Below, piece by piece: positions 23,413 through 34,184 of a DNA stretch of 64,000 bases (positions within the stretch are counted from its first letter, which is position 1; each line of letters opens with the position of its first letter). Location: the NCBI GenBank assembly GCA_944470555.2, contig OX104129.1, positions 50,377,998 to 50,441,997 of the forward strand. The letters are read 5' to 3'. This DNA is from Heterobilharzia americana. Lineage: Eukaryota; Platyhelminthes; Trematoda; Strigeidida; Schistosomatidae. A model generated the notes under the pieces. It did not search any database. It saw only the letters and a list, made by a program, of their open reading frames with translations, and had not been told where the DNA came from. The position numbers and the translations under genes are program-made.

Positions 23413-24839
23413 TATCATGCACTCAACAGAAAGTAAGGCCCAACCATCCAACTAACTTGGACAGCAGATCCGAAATAACCTGTCACACAATAAACATAGA
23501 AAAATTACATACGTGCAAAGAAACCGAATACCCCATCTATTTTTCTCATACATTTAAGTCTTCACCTTCACCTCACAGACTAATAACTGATAGTAAATGA
23601 CATCCATTCCCATATTATTATCGTGTATCAACAACGTATTCTGTTTTGTCGTCACTTACTATTTACATAGTCGATAACTTGTACAGGTTTGTTTTTCTCT
23701 GAAGAAGCGATTTCCACACAGTCGTGAAAGGTCAGAAATTCATTGTTTACCTCACTGGGATTTTATAAATTTATTTCATTTATCATCCATTTACCCAATG
23801 CTCAACTTATTAAACTGTACCAGGTCAAATTTTAACCTTGGAGTCTATAAAAAAAGCTGCATTGTTGAACTGCTTAATATTCACTACTAATCAAAACCAA
23901 AGAAATCAGAGGAAGCAAAATAAAAAATAGTAATTTGTTGCACAGTTTGTTGGACCTTTAGGAAGTTGTTGAATAACTGTTCATTCATTCCATAGATACA
24001 CCCACTCAGGCGATCGTAACACCTAGTAAACAGGTGTTTAGAAAATCATATATTCGACGATTATGGAGCATCTGGAGTCCCACGTACATCAGATGTCAGA
24101 CTTGTGATTCCGACTGTTTCTAATAATCCAATCTGAGTGTTGTAACCTCACACGTAAAATTCTAGTAAAGAATAAGCGTGATTTACATATTCCTTCATGT
24201 TCGCAACCAACCAACCTGAAAGTGTGAGATAGATCCTGAAAATACCCGCATGAAGACAATTTTGATTCAATCACTCTTAGCATCCCTACGAAATCAGTCA
24301 ACATGTATTAAGGGTGAATACTGAACGTGCAAAATGCATTGTAACTATGGATGACAGTTGCAATGAGAATAGACAATATTCTTCCTGAAACCTTTCAATT
24401 TATGCACTGTATTGTAACGAAAAATAATCTAGGCTCTATCCTACAGTGTTCTTAGTGGTCGAATAATCAGTCTCACCAACCGAAGGTTATCAAATCCTAC
24501 CTTTTGTACAAACAGAATGATCAAGCCTACAAGTAATTGGACAGAATATGAACAAGTGCATTCCTCCCTTAATAAACATATCTCTTTTAGGAAACCTGTG
24601 CATTCAGATTTCCAAAAAACAACTAATTATAACCAATGGGTTCATAGTGGCCACATTTTTGTATCCATACTGAAAAAATTTAAAAAAAAGCCCGATTGCA
24701 TAGTTTAGCTTCACTTGTGATATGTCGACACAGTTGCCTTAGAACAGTAGTTCCTTTATATAATAAATGTCAAATGATATCTTAAACTAGCTAATATATT
24801 TATTTCGAGGTTAGTGAGGACTTTATTTTTAAGGCAGTA

Positions 24840-25030
24840 TTCATCATGTAACGTCCGAAGCCCCTGAGTTCGATCCCTGACGGGGTCGTCAGTGCGTGCT
24901 GCAGAGGACTCCCATACTAGGATGAAACGGCCGTCTAGTGCTTGCAGGTTCCCAATGCTTCTCCAACTGACCCCAGTCCATGATGGATACCAACCTGAAA
25001 TCGATAATTAAGTCCGCACAAACCTCCAAA
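24840..25030 (+). repeat. alpha2 hammerhead SINE copy
   Basis: Box B GAGTTCGATCCCTGA (about 24865), GGGGTCGTCAGTGCGTGCTG, hammerhead block, and 3' end CCAGTCCATGATGGATACCAA followed by the CCGCACAAACCTCCAAATTGAA tail seen also at 39.98 kb. A Penelope-like fragment starts directly at its 3' end. Confidence 0.8.
24892..24946 (+). ncRNA. Hammerhead ribozyme-like motif (alpha2)
   Basis: Stem I GTGCTG/TAGTGC is fully pairable with G-U wobbles. The core is CAGAGGA (U4 to A). GAAA is intact. Stem III is ACGG/CCGT, a compensatory change from ACAG/CTGT. The GTC triplet is kept. Covariation supports the fold, but the core change argues against activity of this copy. Confidence 0.7.
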
Positions 25031-25320
25031 TTGAAAACTATGTAGGTCAAACATCAACATTATTGAAAACTAGATAGAACGAACATCAAAGACTAACTAA
25101 AGGGACAAAATTTGAAAGGAAGTTCATCGATAACAGGACATGCATTGCATGGAACAAAACCAGCATACTATAGTCCAATAAAAGTAAATGGAAAGAAAGA
25201 TAAATAACAGAATCTATATTTATAGATGTCACCCCTAACAAATATAACAAAAGTCACTCAACATAATCGTCAGCGATGTGGAACATGGTATTGAACAAAC
25301 ACACTAATGAACAATAAGGA
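25030..25320 (+). mobile_element. Penelope-like element, GIY-YIG endonuclease fragment
   Basis: One frame from about 25033 reads ENYVGQTSTLLKTR, a stop, NEHQRLTKGTKFERKF, then SKWKERxITESIFIDVTPNK. It contains three in-frame stops before about 25260. It aligns with the domain at 17.7-18.3 kb (TGQSSRPGSIR.SEHK and RERLITESLFIESTPN). Only the C-terminal half of the endonuclease remains. Confidence 0.8.
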
Positions 25321-26075
25321 AAGACCGTACACGTGACATCTATTGGGAAATATATGAATAAGAAAATCAAGCTCCTGGAATGATCACGGGAAGTAACTTT
25401 GCTCAAAATAGTACCAAAATAAAAGCTTATTACTGTGCGTAAACTTCTCATTCCACAATGCACAAACTATTCATTGATATACCCTAATCAGGAAGCCAAA
25501 ATATCCCTTTAGGATTCGCATCAATAATAAAAATTCATCGACTGGCGTCACATTTTGGCTCAGGTGCTCTTAATTTTCATCTGCCCTGATCACATTGCAC
25601 AATGAAACAAGCATGAGCAGCTGAAGTTGTACAATTTTATCCACTGACTTGGCTCCTGATTATTGGTCTCAACATCTAATTCGTCTCACTTTTGCCACCA
25701 CAATATACGGCAGTACTAAAAAATAACAGGGGTAAAGTGCTCGAAGTGGTCATAGATACGCCTTTAATAGTTATACTTCATAGTCACATAGTAAGGAAGA
25801 ATACAATGCTAAAGGGTATATAGGGTGTTAAATATTCTGTGGACTCCGCAAGTGGAGTTTTTATATACTCCCTTCCATAAATTAGTGAAAAAAACCAACT
25901 TCAGATAACCTCAATTCAAAAGTAAGTCAAACTTCTCGATTATTTGCAAGATTCTGACTTCTTTAAATCAATCTATGTAAAAAGCTGAAGTAAAAAGAGA
26001 ACACTGACAACCACGGATATATCTTTAGTCTGGATATCTTCAACAACGTGATGTTGAAGTGATGTTTTCCATTTT
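25320..26075. other. Unassigned stretch
   Basis: AT-rich, with no recognisable feature on either strand. Confidence 0.35.
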
Positions 26076-26079
26076 CAGA

Positions 26080-27745
26080 TAACCAAATGAAACTTTTAAA
26101 CCGACCACAACCACCACCACCCGCAACTCGTTCAGAAATACCACCAACAACGGCAGAACTACAAGTGGAACACAGGCCCTCCGATAAAAACCGAAATCCT
26201 GAATGCCATAAAACTTCTGAAATCCGTCAAACCAGCAGGACCAAATGGAATTCCGACAGAAGCACTGAAAACTGACGCAGAGACAACAGCGGACATGCTT
26301 ACACCACTATCGCAGAAGGTTTGGGAGGAAGGAAGGGAAGGTACCTGCCAGATAGAAGAAGGACTACCTTGTCAGACTCACAGAGAAAGGAGACCTAAGT
26401 GTTTCCAAGAACTGGCTCGGAATCATGCTTCACTCCTGTCCACCCTCAAGCAAAATATTATGCCGCATCTTGCTGGACAGACTGACAGATGCTCTGGATT
26501 CAAAATTACAACCTGAACAGGCTGGCTGTCTGGCTGGTTGAAGAACAAATCATGTGCGGATCAAATTGCAACGCAACGCAACGCATCATCATAGAACAGA
26601 GTATAGAATGGCAGTCAACTCTCTACCTCAACCTCATCGATTTTGAAAAGGCCGTCGACAGTGTCGACCGGGAAATAATTTGACAGGCAGCTGCTTCAAC
26701 ATTACGGTTTTAGGGACACAAACCTTTATCAACCTCATTCAACAGCTATGTGGAAAGGCCACATGCCAAGTGATCCACAATGGAAAGCTCAGTGATGCCT
26801 TTGAAGTGAAGACAGGAGTAAGATGATCTTCCTGATTGTGGTGGACTGGATTATGCAACAAACCATGAGTAGCAAGAAGTGGGGCATACGGTATTTGACC
26901 GATGAGAAGACGCTAGAAGATTTGGATTTATATCTAATGTCTTGTAGCACAAACTCGAAGATCTATAGGCGAAAACTAACGAGTTGACAGAAGAGGCAGC
27001 GAAGATGGGACTTCAAGTGAACGTAGAGAAGACGGAGGTGATGATGATACTCAACCAACAACAGCATCAACAACAAGAGGCACCAATCACCATCAATGGG
27101 AGAAACCTAAAGGAAGTAGTCTCTTCCACCTACCTAGGCATCATCGTTTCAACTACAAGCGACAGCGGCACAGGTGAGGGTGTCAAAACCGGGATCGGAG
27201 AAGCAACATAGGCTTTCATTAATCTGAAATCAGTGTGGAGATCTCCTGCACTCAGCACGAAAAGCAAGATCTGGATTTCCAACACCAATGTCAAGTCAGT
27301 GCTGCTATATGGTTCAGAAACTTGGCGTGTCACGAAAAGTATTTCCAACAAACTACAGACATTCATCAACATCTGCCTGCCTACGCTCTCTCGATACTGA
27401 AGACTAGATGGCCAGAAAGAATAATCAAGGAGGAACTCTGGGAACGAACCAGCCAAGAACCTATTACTCAACAAATATGCAGAAGAAAATGGAGATAGAT
27501 TGGGCATACACTAGGAAAGCTGACTGGGGACATCAAGCGCCAGATCCTCGAGTGGAACCCGAAGGGAAAACGACGAGTTGGACGTCTGAGGGTGACATGG
27601 AGGAGATTGTGTGAGGAAGAAATGGAAGCTTGTGGGCAGTCTTGGTGCCGGGTATAAAAGACTGCAGAATACAGCGTGCAATGGAGGCGTGCTGTTGAAG
27701 CCTTATGTTCCACTAGGAACCCACGGGAAAAATAATAATATGACT
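26080..27745 (+). mobile_element. RTE/SR2-like LINE, young defective copy 3 (5'-truncated)
   Basis: It starts at the proline-run linker (LLNRPQPPPP) and runs through MLTPLSQKVWEEG, LIDFEKAVDSVDREII, VNVEKTEVM, YLGIIVSTT and SVLLYGSETWRVTKS to a CTAGGAACCCACGGG end with an (ATA)n-like tail. It shares with copy 2 a deletion that removes the QGCLLSP motif (junction GGAGTAAG|ATGATCTTCC near 26823). It has a further private deletion of 17 bp that removes the YDD box (GATTTGGATT|TATATC near 26925). It also shares the premature TAG after GIGEAT and later frame breaks with copies 1 and 2. Non-functional. Confidence 0.9.
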
Positions 27746-28054
27746 TCTATATATATCTGACCGGGATTATTATAAAGCATGTTGTAAGAGAAACTGTGAG
27801 ATGACCACGGGTTTAATGGAGCAGAAATCATCTTCGACGTGTAAATTTTAGAAAACGACTTCATAAATTTGTTAAACAGAACTATCTCGCGATGATCCCC
27901 TATCCGGCATTATTGTTAGCCTGATACAACAAATTGAACGGCAAAGTATTAAATTATACAGTGAATAAGCAGATAATATCTAATGCACAGAAACCTGTCA
28001 AACTTCAATAGTTCACTTGCTAATAAGATTATGTCAAGACAGAAGCTCCACCAG

Positions 28055-28195
28055 CTGAGGCTTTGGAAACCAGATAGTATCATCAACCCTCACACGACAG
28101 GTGTGGCTCATTGGTTACCGTACAAATGTGCACATGATTGCTGAATGGATTTCGATTTCGAAGTAGAAGTAATAAACTACCTGCTGCACAAATTG
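28055..28195 (+). repeat. tRNA-like SINE, family B, partial
   Basis: The 3' body matches the family: ACCCTCACACGACAGGTGTG, GCTCATTGGTTACCGTACAA, ATGTGCACATGATTGCTGAA, then TGGATTTCGATTTCGAAG. The better preserved unit is at 34.52-34.74 kb. Confidence 0.6.
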
Positions 28196-28479
28196 GATGA
28201 ATATATAATTTTAAGCAAACAAAACACAAAATTGTGATTAAATTTGAAGACTAATTTTCTCCGCTAACCTAGCTACATTATCCATCATAAAAAAATATCG
28301 AAACAAAAGATGTTTCGAATATCTTCAACTTTTCATCTCCAAAAATGAGTGTCAATATATGTCTCCGGTCAGTGTAAAATACCATAGTGATTTACCAAGA
28401 AGATATGTTTCATAGAAGTTCATACATTCAACAAAGGCGAAATTTATCTGTCGACATCCTCATACTTTATATGCTACTG

Positions 28480-28645
28480 TTTTCCTATCGTTATTAAATG
28501 TAAACCTACTCAGATACGTTACACAGATTCGTGCAGTAGGCAATGACCCAACCTAGTGTGAGGGCTGGTGACAACACCTGGTTGCCGAAATCTCGTTAAG
28601 TGGAGCGGTGTGTGACCCCCTGAACCAATGAGCCACGACTCTACA
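28480..28645 (-). repeat. tRNA-like SINE, family B, minus-strand copy
   Basis: The reverse complement begins GTCGTGGCTCATTGGTTCAG (box-A-like head), continues GGCAACCAGGTGTTGTCACC, and carries AGCCCTCACACTAGGTTGGG and TCATTGCCTACTGCACGAAT, in the order of the plus-strand copies. Confidence 0.6.
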
Positions 28646-29244
28646 TAGTTATTAAACTGAATTACAAATGGTAATCATGATATATTTCTGAGTTGAGTTT
28701 TTAGAGGAATGCTGTTACTATTCGAATGTTTGGTAATAAAACCAAGGTAGCCAAGATAGATGACATTGGAAGTGTGTCGTCAAAAGATTATAAATACCTT
28801 TAAAAGCTTAATTAACATATATCAGGAACAGCCCTTGACCGATGAGGTAGTCAGATGTGCAGTTCTATAGTGTTGATTGAAAGTTGACAGAGTTAAATCA
28901 AGGTATGCTTCTAACTATATCGAATTAATAACTATTCCATATGTTTTCATTGTTTGTTCAATAGTTGTGAACATCAATAAATGTTTTAGGTAAAGATAAG
29001 TGCAATTTGTAAATCATTCGATAGCCACTATTGAAGAAAAAAATATTGCGTGATGATATAAGATTTATCTTCACTTTACTTGTGCTTTAGGCATAACAAC
29101 TAGTACATTTGCAGTGTATTACGTCTATATACTAACAAAGTATACATGAAGGAAAATAAACAAGGAAAACATAGGTGTAGAAGAAAACGGAGTAACTTAA
29201 ACTCAGTGAGATAGACTGTACATTTGAAAACATCTAAATCTACC

Positions 29245-29330
29245 TTACTGATATGATAATGAGGCTGGTGGAACAGCTTCGATAATTAAAAAATTTAAAA
29301 TAATGAACTTTATTGTTGTTATGATTACTA
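29245..29330 (-). CDS. Candidate last exon of the R3HDM4-like gene
   Basis: After an acceptor CCACTGTTAG (exon starts at 29330) the frame runs 28 codons to a TAA at 29247-29245. It ends LIIEAVPPASLSYQ. It would continue in the correct phase from the exon ending at 31114 (one base carried over plus two). The ending resembles the short C-terminal PPxxLLSxYL-type tail of vertebrate R3HDM4, and the distance from the R3H-like block fits. The intervening residues are strongly hydrophobic, unlike the family, so this could be chance. The alternative is a real last exon elsewhere below 31.1 kb. Confidence 0.25.
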
Positions 29331-29631
29331 CTAACAGTGGTCAAGTGATGAACAGATAAAAAGAGGGAGCGAATGACAAAATATTTGAAGTCAACCCCAC
29401 TCCTGTTTTCGCTAGTCAAAAGTAGCTGACTACGATGTATTCGGCGACAATAATAATGGATTCTGCATCATTTTCCGTTGAATTAATGTAACGAAATGCT
29501 GTTTTGGTGGTTGGCGTTGACACTTCTCAGGAATTTGCTCTACCCATAATTGACGTTCACCCAGTGAATTAGACCAAGTACCTTTAAAATTATAGATCAT
29601 GAAGTGCATAAAAATGAAAAGGAACAGGAAT

Positions 29632-29662
29632 TTATGTATGTATGTACGTATGTATTTATAAA
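29632..29662. repeat. (GTAT)n microsatellite
   Basis: A short imperfect run of TATG/GTAT units (TATGTATGTATGTACGTATG). Confidence 0.8.
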
Positions 29663-30275
29663 ATGTACAGATCTAAGGCAACAACTAATTATTCTGGACA
29701 GGAAACTTCCAAACTGACTGATGATGAGCTTGAAAGCCTCTTCACATATCAAATTCTAGGCAGATAGATGTTATAACTAACCTTCATACAATCGGCTTGC
29801 TATATTACCTAGTATAGCATAAGTTTTGAAGTGGTTGATGAGGTATAGATACATATACCATCACCAAGTGCTAGCTCATCAATAAATAAGCTACGATATA
29901 GAAATAATCGACTACATAGCTCTAACAAATGCACTTCTGTGCAAGGTGCTACTTTGATGTGTCTGTCTATCTGACTACACACCACTGGTGCTTAAACTGT
30001 TACGCAGTCATGATTTTAGCAATTGTTAGCCTCGTACCAAATCTGTATGAGTGTCAAGTTTAAACGTATAATTATATTTCCCCCATTCAACTGTTCATTT
30101 GATAGAGCAGACAAACTAAAGTACATCAGAACCAAACGTATAAAGTGTTGGAAAGTTAAAGCTGAATCTTTTACAACTGAGGTTGAATACACATCGTATT
30201 TCATGCAGATGATTCACATGTTTTAGGAATGGATAAACACTGAAAGGCATCTTTTAGGATGTAGTCTCCTTGATG

Positions 30276-30335
30276 GCTAGCAGTGGAATCCAGGACGCGC
30301 GCTTCAACCTATTTGGGATTCGTCAGCTGGATGTA
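30276..30335 (-). ncRNA. Hammerhead ribozyme-like motif (Sm-alpha type)
   Basis: Minus strand: stem I ATCCAG/CTGGAT is perfect; core CTGACGA; stem II ATCC/GGTT has one mismatch; loop CAAATA; GAAG in place of GAAA (a G15.1-U16.1 wobble); palindromic stem III; GTC triplet; then GATTCCACTGCTAGC, the classical family 3' arm. Marginal for activity. Confidence 0.8.
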
Positions 30336-30357
30336 TGCGGATGTCTTTATACTAGTC

Positions 30358-30396
30358 GGATATTCATCAGATTGTAGTCTAATCTAATGAATATCC
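30358..30396. repeat. Near-perfect 16-bp inverted repeat (hairpin)
   Basis: GGATATTCATCAGATT, a 7-base spacer GTAGTCT, then AATCTAATGAATATCC. The arms pair at 15 of 16 positions. It lies about 23 bp beyond the 5' side of the minus-strand hammerhead motif, at the edge of that repeat unit. Confidence 0.85.
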
Positions 30397-30734
30397 AGGG
30401 AGTATCAAGACAACCGCATTAGGAGCCCATCTGCCGACAATGGTCGCACAATTAAACCCAGTGTAGCAACGGGAAATTACAAATGTCGCTTAGAATGTCT
30501 AAATTTGCGATTTGCAAAATTCACTAGACAACCAATATCAAGTGATAGAATAACAAATGTTGGTGGAGAATTTTGTAAACAGTAATAATTTGTTCTGGAT
30601 AACTGCTAATAATCCTTATTCAAACTGCTATAAGTTTGGGTTATATGGATGATCTCCATAAAACATAAATTATAATGACAAACAGACAACTACAAACAAA
30701 CTTGGGCTGAAAAAAATAAGCTAACTCTCGAGAT

Positions 30735-30890
30735 GTGATAACATTGATGATGTATGGTGACTAGCAGTGGAATCCATGATGCGCGTTTCATCCTATTTAG
30801 GACTCGTCAGCTGGATGTACCGGCACTCCAGTGAGTAAACATACGACCAATCGCTTTAAACACCAGGCCACTGAGTCACGAAAGCCACAC
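30735..30890 (-). repeat. Sm-alpha SINE with tRNA-like head
   Basis: Minus strand: box A region GTGACTCAGTGGCCTGGTG (about 30880-30862), a decayed box B, TTTACTCACTGGAGTGCCGG, then the hammerhead and GATTCCACTGCTAGTCACC. The order equals that of the unit at 37.17-37.35 kb. Confidence 0.8.
30761..30821 (-). ncRNA. Hammerhead ribozyme-like motif (Sm-alpha type, core intact)
   Basis: Minus strand: stem I 5' arm CCAG, core CTGACGA, stem II GTCC/GGAT (one G-U), loop TAAATA, GAAA intact, stem III ACGC/GCAT with one mismatch, ATC cleavage triplet (NUH-compatible). Stem I 3' arm is ATGG, so the first pair is lost. All core bases needed for catalysis are present. Confidence 0.85.
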
Positions 30891-31113
30891 CATGTACGAT
30901 GGGGTATAGTATAGAGATTCACAAGCTATAACATCAAAAATGTGATATCATTTGAACTCCTGAATACAAATGAATGACGGCTATGTCTAAACTGTGGAAC
31001 CGTGCAGTAATCTTAAAAGAATGCTTTGATTCAACTGAACAAAGTACTAGCTAGTGAGAAAGTCTTATTTAGGCATATGAAAAAATACATTACTGAAGTA
31101 AGAAGATACTCAC

Positions 31114-31545
31114 TGTATGAATTCAATCCTAAGTAGGTGGCAATAGAATGAACTAACAGCCTTTGGAATGAATCAAGACATAGTAAATTAGAATGTGAAT
31201 AACTGCGATTTTTGTTATTGGTATCATTGTTACAGTTACTTGAAGATTCTATCGATTGTGACACTAAAGATGAAGATGGAGTCCAACGTTTTACAGGAAC
31301 CTGATTTCTTCGGAAAAAATGTTGCCTCAACTCTAACTCTACTCTCTTTAACAAACAAATATCAATAGGAGTAAGAACACGTTTAACACGTTTCCGATTG
31401 TTTTTTGAATATTCTGTACCAGGAGACTCTGATAGTAATGAAAGTAAACGAGTGGGAAGACGCTGTTCTACCTCCAGATCATGTTCTTTGAGAAATGTAT
31501 CTGCACCTAGATTGAAACTATTTTCTTCAGAATTAGGAGACGCAC
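31114..31545 (-). CDS. R3HDM4-like protein, R3H-like domain exon
   Basis: A 432-bp internal exon. The acceptor TTTGCTTTACATAG ends just above 31545 and the donor GTGAGTATC starts at 31113. It opens in the phase left by the exon ending at 33915 (T|GT). The product (about 143 residues) begins ASPNSEENSFNLGAD, has a basic stretch KNNRKRVKRV, then TPIDICLLKRVELELRQHFF and, after a Ser/Asn-rich insert, DSFQRLLVHSIATYLGLNSY. The order matches the C-terminal half of R3HDM4: TPxxCFxRIxxxLRxxLxR, then SFERLLLHAxCQYMDL. R3H-type domains bind single-stranded nucleic acid; the function of R3HDM4 itself is poorly known. Calling the whole open frame a gene would wrongly include intron: the ATG at 31570 lies upstream of the acceptor, and the stop at 31031 is past the donor. 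Confidence 0.8.
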
Positions 31546-31599
31546 CTATGTAAAGCAAACCAAGACACAAATATATAGTTAAGCTACATGATTAATGTC

Positions 31600-31858
31600 A
31601 AATAAAAGTCAAGAAAACGAGAATTTCAATATGTTTTAAAGAAATTATTTTCTACAAAATACTATTGGTCAATTATCCAATGAAAATCATATAAGTATTT
31701 CCTAAAAAGACGACAAAATTTTGAAAGTCATAATCCCAACTCTGGGATACACTGATCGCACCGCTGAAACTCGAAATTCAATGAGACACAGTAATTTTCT
31801 ATTTTTTAGGAAGATATATTCCAGGGTTTATGGGTATTAAGTTAACTGTATGCGTCGA
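31600..31858. other. Intron sequence
   Basis: AT-rich intron of the R3HDM4-like gene, with nothing else seen. Confidence 0.5.
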
Positions 31859-31859
31859 G

Positions 31860-32285
31860 TATCCACCAGGCATATTTCACCTCATTTCTATCTAATTCTG
31901 TCATAGACGTTCTTAAGGAGATCTTCCTCTCCACGTCTGATTTAACAGGAATAGACTTCATCACAGAAAACTTCTTAGTAAACCTAGAGTGTACAGGTTA
32001 AATAATCCTGTTAGGTGAATGCAGTCTTCTGGGCACAATATGAGTGGAAATTTGCAAATGTTTGGGATGCGTTTCTCACCATTCAAATGCAAACGGTTGT
32101 TCCAGTACTGGTCTGCGTTGATAACATGTCTGACAGTACGGCAAGAGCCTTATATTACTATAAGAGTGAGTTGCAATACTGCTCAGGCATTCAGACTAGA
32201 GTGCGTAAGTTTTGTGGAGAAAACCCTGAGTAGCATAGAAGATAACGGAGTGGTGTCACGAGTAGCTTCGCTATGAAAGCAGATA
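31860..32285 (+). mobile_element. LINE-A relic (RT core fragment)
   Basis: The DNA aligns by eye with bases 70-330 of the window: TCTAATTCTGTCATAGACGT against TCAATTTTATCATAGATGTT, and GTAAACCTAGAGTGTACAGG against GTAGACCTAGAATGTGTAGG. From 32019 one frame reads SGNLQMFGMRFSPFKCKRLF, the conserved block after the YADD box. YADD is lost. It sits in the intron between exons 33915 and 31545 of the R3HDM4-like gene, in antisense orientation. Confidence 0.8.
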
Positions 32286-32289
32286 GTAA

Positions 32290-33910
32290 ATTTACGCGGC
32301 ACTAACTGCATCACGCTTTAGAGCTTTTTTAGACCAGTCACTCGAAAATAAGCTTTCACCTCGTTGAGTAAGCTCCGTGTGTACACCACAGAACCTTAGC
32401 ACTAAGTACTTGCTTTAGATCATATGACAGGAACCGTAGCTTTAAACCAACCCAGTATCGACTACACAACAGATAACTAAACAGGATAACTTTGAAGTGA
32501 ATGGAGAGCTTCAGCCACTTTAGTCAAAGACATGTCTGTCTTGCCTTGACGACTTAACGATAAAACTGGAGAGCCGAGAAGTGATTGCTAGTCGAAATTC
32601 CCAAAATTCTTTAAATCGTTAGGGATACACAATAACAATTATTAAATCACTTTTAGTGGCCCAATTAACTTGTAACTTAAACAAAAGTAGTAAAAGCCTA
32701 ACACTCCCCATTTACGCTAAAACTGCGATCAAAGTAAATTTGAACAGTGAAAACTAATAATCTACAAGCCTACAAGACAGCCTACGCAGAAAATTCAATT
32801 AGCGATGGATGCCGACACTGAATATCTATAAAGCTGAAGTTGATAGTGTCAAAGCATATTTTTGCTTGACAAGCTACACAGAAATCTGAGCTGCTGACAA
32901 AAATATGCCAATGTTTCGTGTCCACAAGAAATAGGTCAAAAGTGGGATGGAACACGTCGTCAGACAGATCAATCTGTCCAATATTCTACGAAACTAGATG
33001 AATAAAATTTTATAATAATTTCACTAATTGTGCCGATAAAAATGGACACATTAGGTAACAACATAAAACAGAATCCCGATCGTCTTTTATTGACCTCATC
33101 TCTGTAGCATTTGAAGAAATTCAGTGTCTATCTTAATGGTGCTGGCTAGAAATTATTAAAGTTTTCTGTAGACGATGCATCCAGTACCACACAGATTCTC
33201 ACTGTAAGTATATCTGGCAGCATCAGAAAGAGGATATACTAGTTATACTACGTTGATCATATTTTTATTTTACAAGAATACAGCAACAGCCACTCTAAGA
33301 CAGCTCAATTCATCAATTTCAAGCTGACACTAAACATTAACCCTAATAAAGGTCTGTAATAGCATTCAGATGTCAGCTAAGTTTGGAAAGTGATGACTAT
33401 TATTACATAGTCAGTATATTCAAAGTTAACACTGATTACATGTAGTTTTACAACAAGGGTCTTCTACAGAAATCAAGTGTCGCGTTCTCCACATATCTTC
33501 CACTAATACTCTATTCGTCACTTGCGTTCTGATAAAATTAACCGTCCGATTTATTTGAAGTAAATGAACGACATATCTCGCTTTTCAAGAGATACCTCGA
33601 AATTCAGACATCAGTGCCCAGAGAGGGCTATTTGTATCACGATTTAAAAGCATGTGCAGTTAACTAATCGTCTGAGTGCTTCACCCACTTAATGAATAAA
33701 AATTAAAAGACATTTATCGATCTTAGTCGAAAACGCAAACTGAATAGACGGAACAAAGTTAAATTTGCGCTGAATGAAACTTAAATTTACAGATAATCCC
33801 AAACTCCATCTAAATGCGTCATCGTAACATCAACTGATCAACCGACTATATAACAGGAAACGTTAACAAAAGTATGAATTTCAAAACAACAAAACTACTT
33901 TCAATCAAAC
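32290..33910. other. Intron sequence without recognised features
   Basis: The remainder of the intron of about 2.4 kb. No repeat family or coding relic was identified. Confidence 0.4.
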
Positions 33911-33914
33911 ATAC

Positions 33915-34180
33915 AAAGGGTAAAATTAGCCTCCAATGAATTCATAAGACCTATAATCCTCTTTTCACGAGAACGATGCTTAACTCGTCGACATCGATGA
34001 TTTACATGACGTTTTAAAGAAGAACCAGAAGGGATAGATGAACAAACAATATCATTTTCAAGGTCATCGAAATCACTCATATCTTCATCATTGTTTGGAT
34101 TACGCATGGAAAGTGTATTTAGAAGATTTTCTTGTTCTCGTTCAGATAGTTGAATAAACATATCCCAAACAGCTCGAATA
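33915..34180 (-). CDS. R3HDM4-like protein, middle exon
   Basis: A 266-bp internal exon. The acceptor CTCCTCTTATAATTTACAG ends at 34181 and the donor GTATGT starts at 33914. Its phases (one completing base at the start, one base left at the end) fit both neighbouring exons. The product starts IRAVWDMFIQLSEREQENLL, matching the YVEVWNDFMxxSxEEQERVL-type block that precedes the acidic/basic linker in R3HDM4. An acidic stretch (NNDEDMSDFDDLEND) and a strongly basic one (KRHVNHRCRRVKHRSREKR) follow, again as in the family. The basic stretch could serve as a nuclear localisation signal (inference). Confidence 0.8.
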
Positions 34181-34184
34181 CTGT

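Noticed and set aside
31031..31570. 179-codon minus-strand open frame as a single-exon gene
   Set aside because: The ATG lies upstream of a good splice acceptor and the stop lies past a GTGAGT donor. Only the exon 31545-31114 is conserved with R3HDM4.
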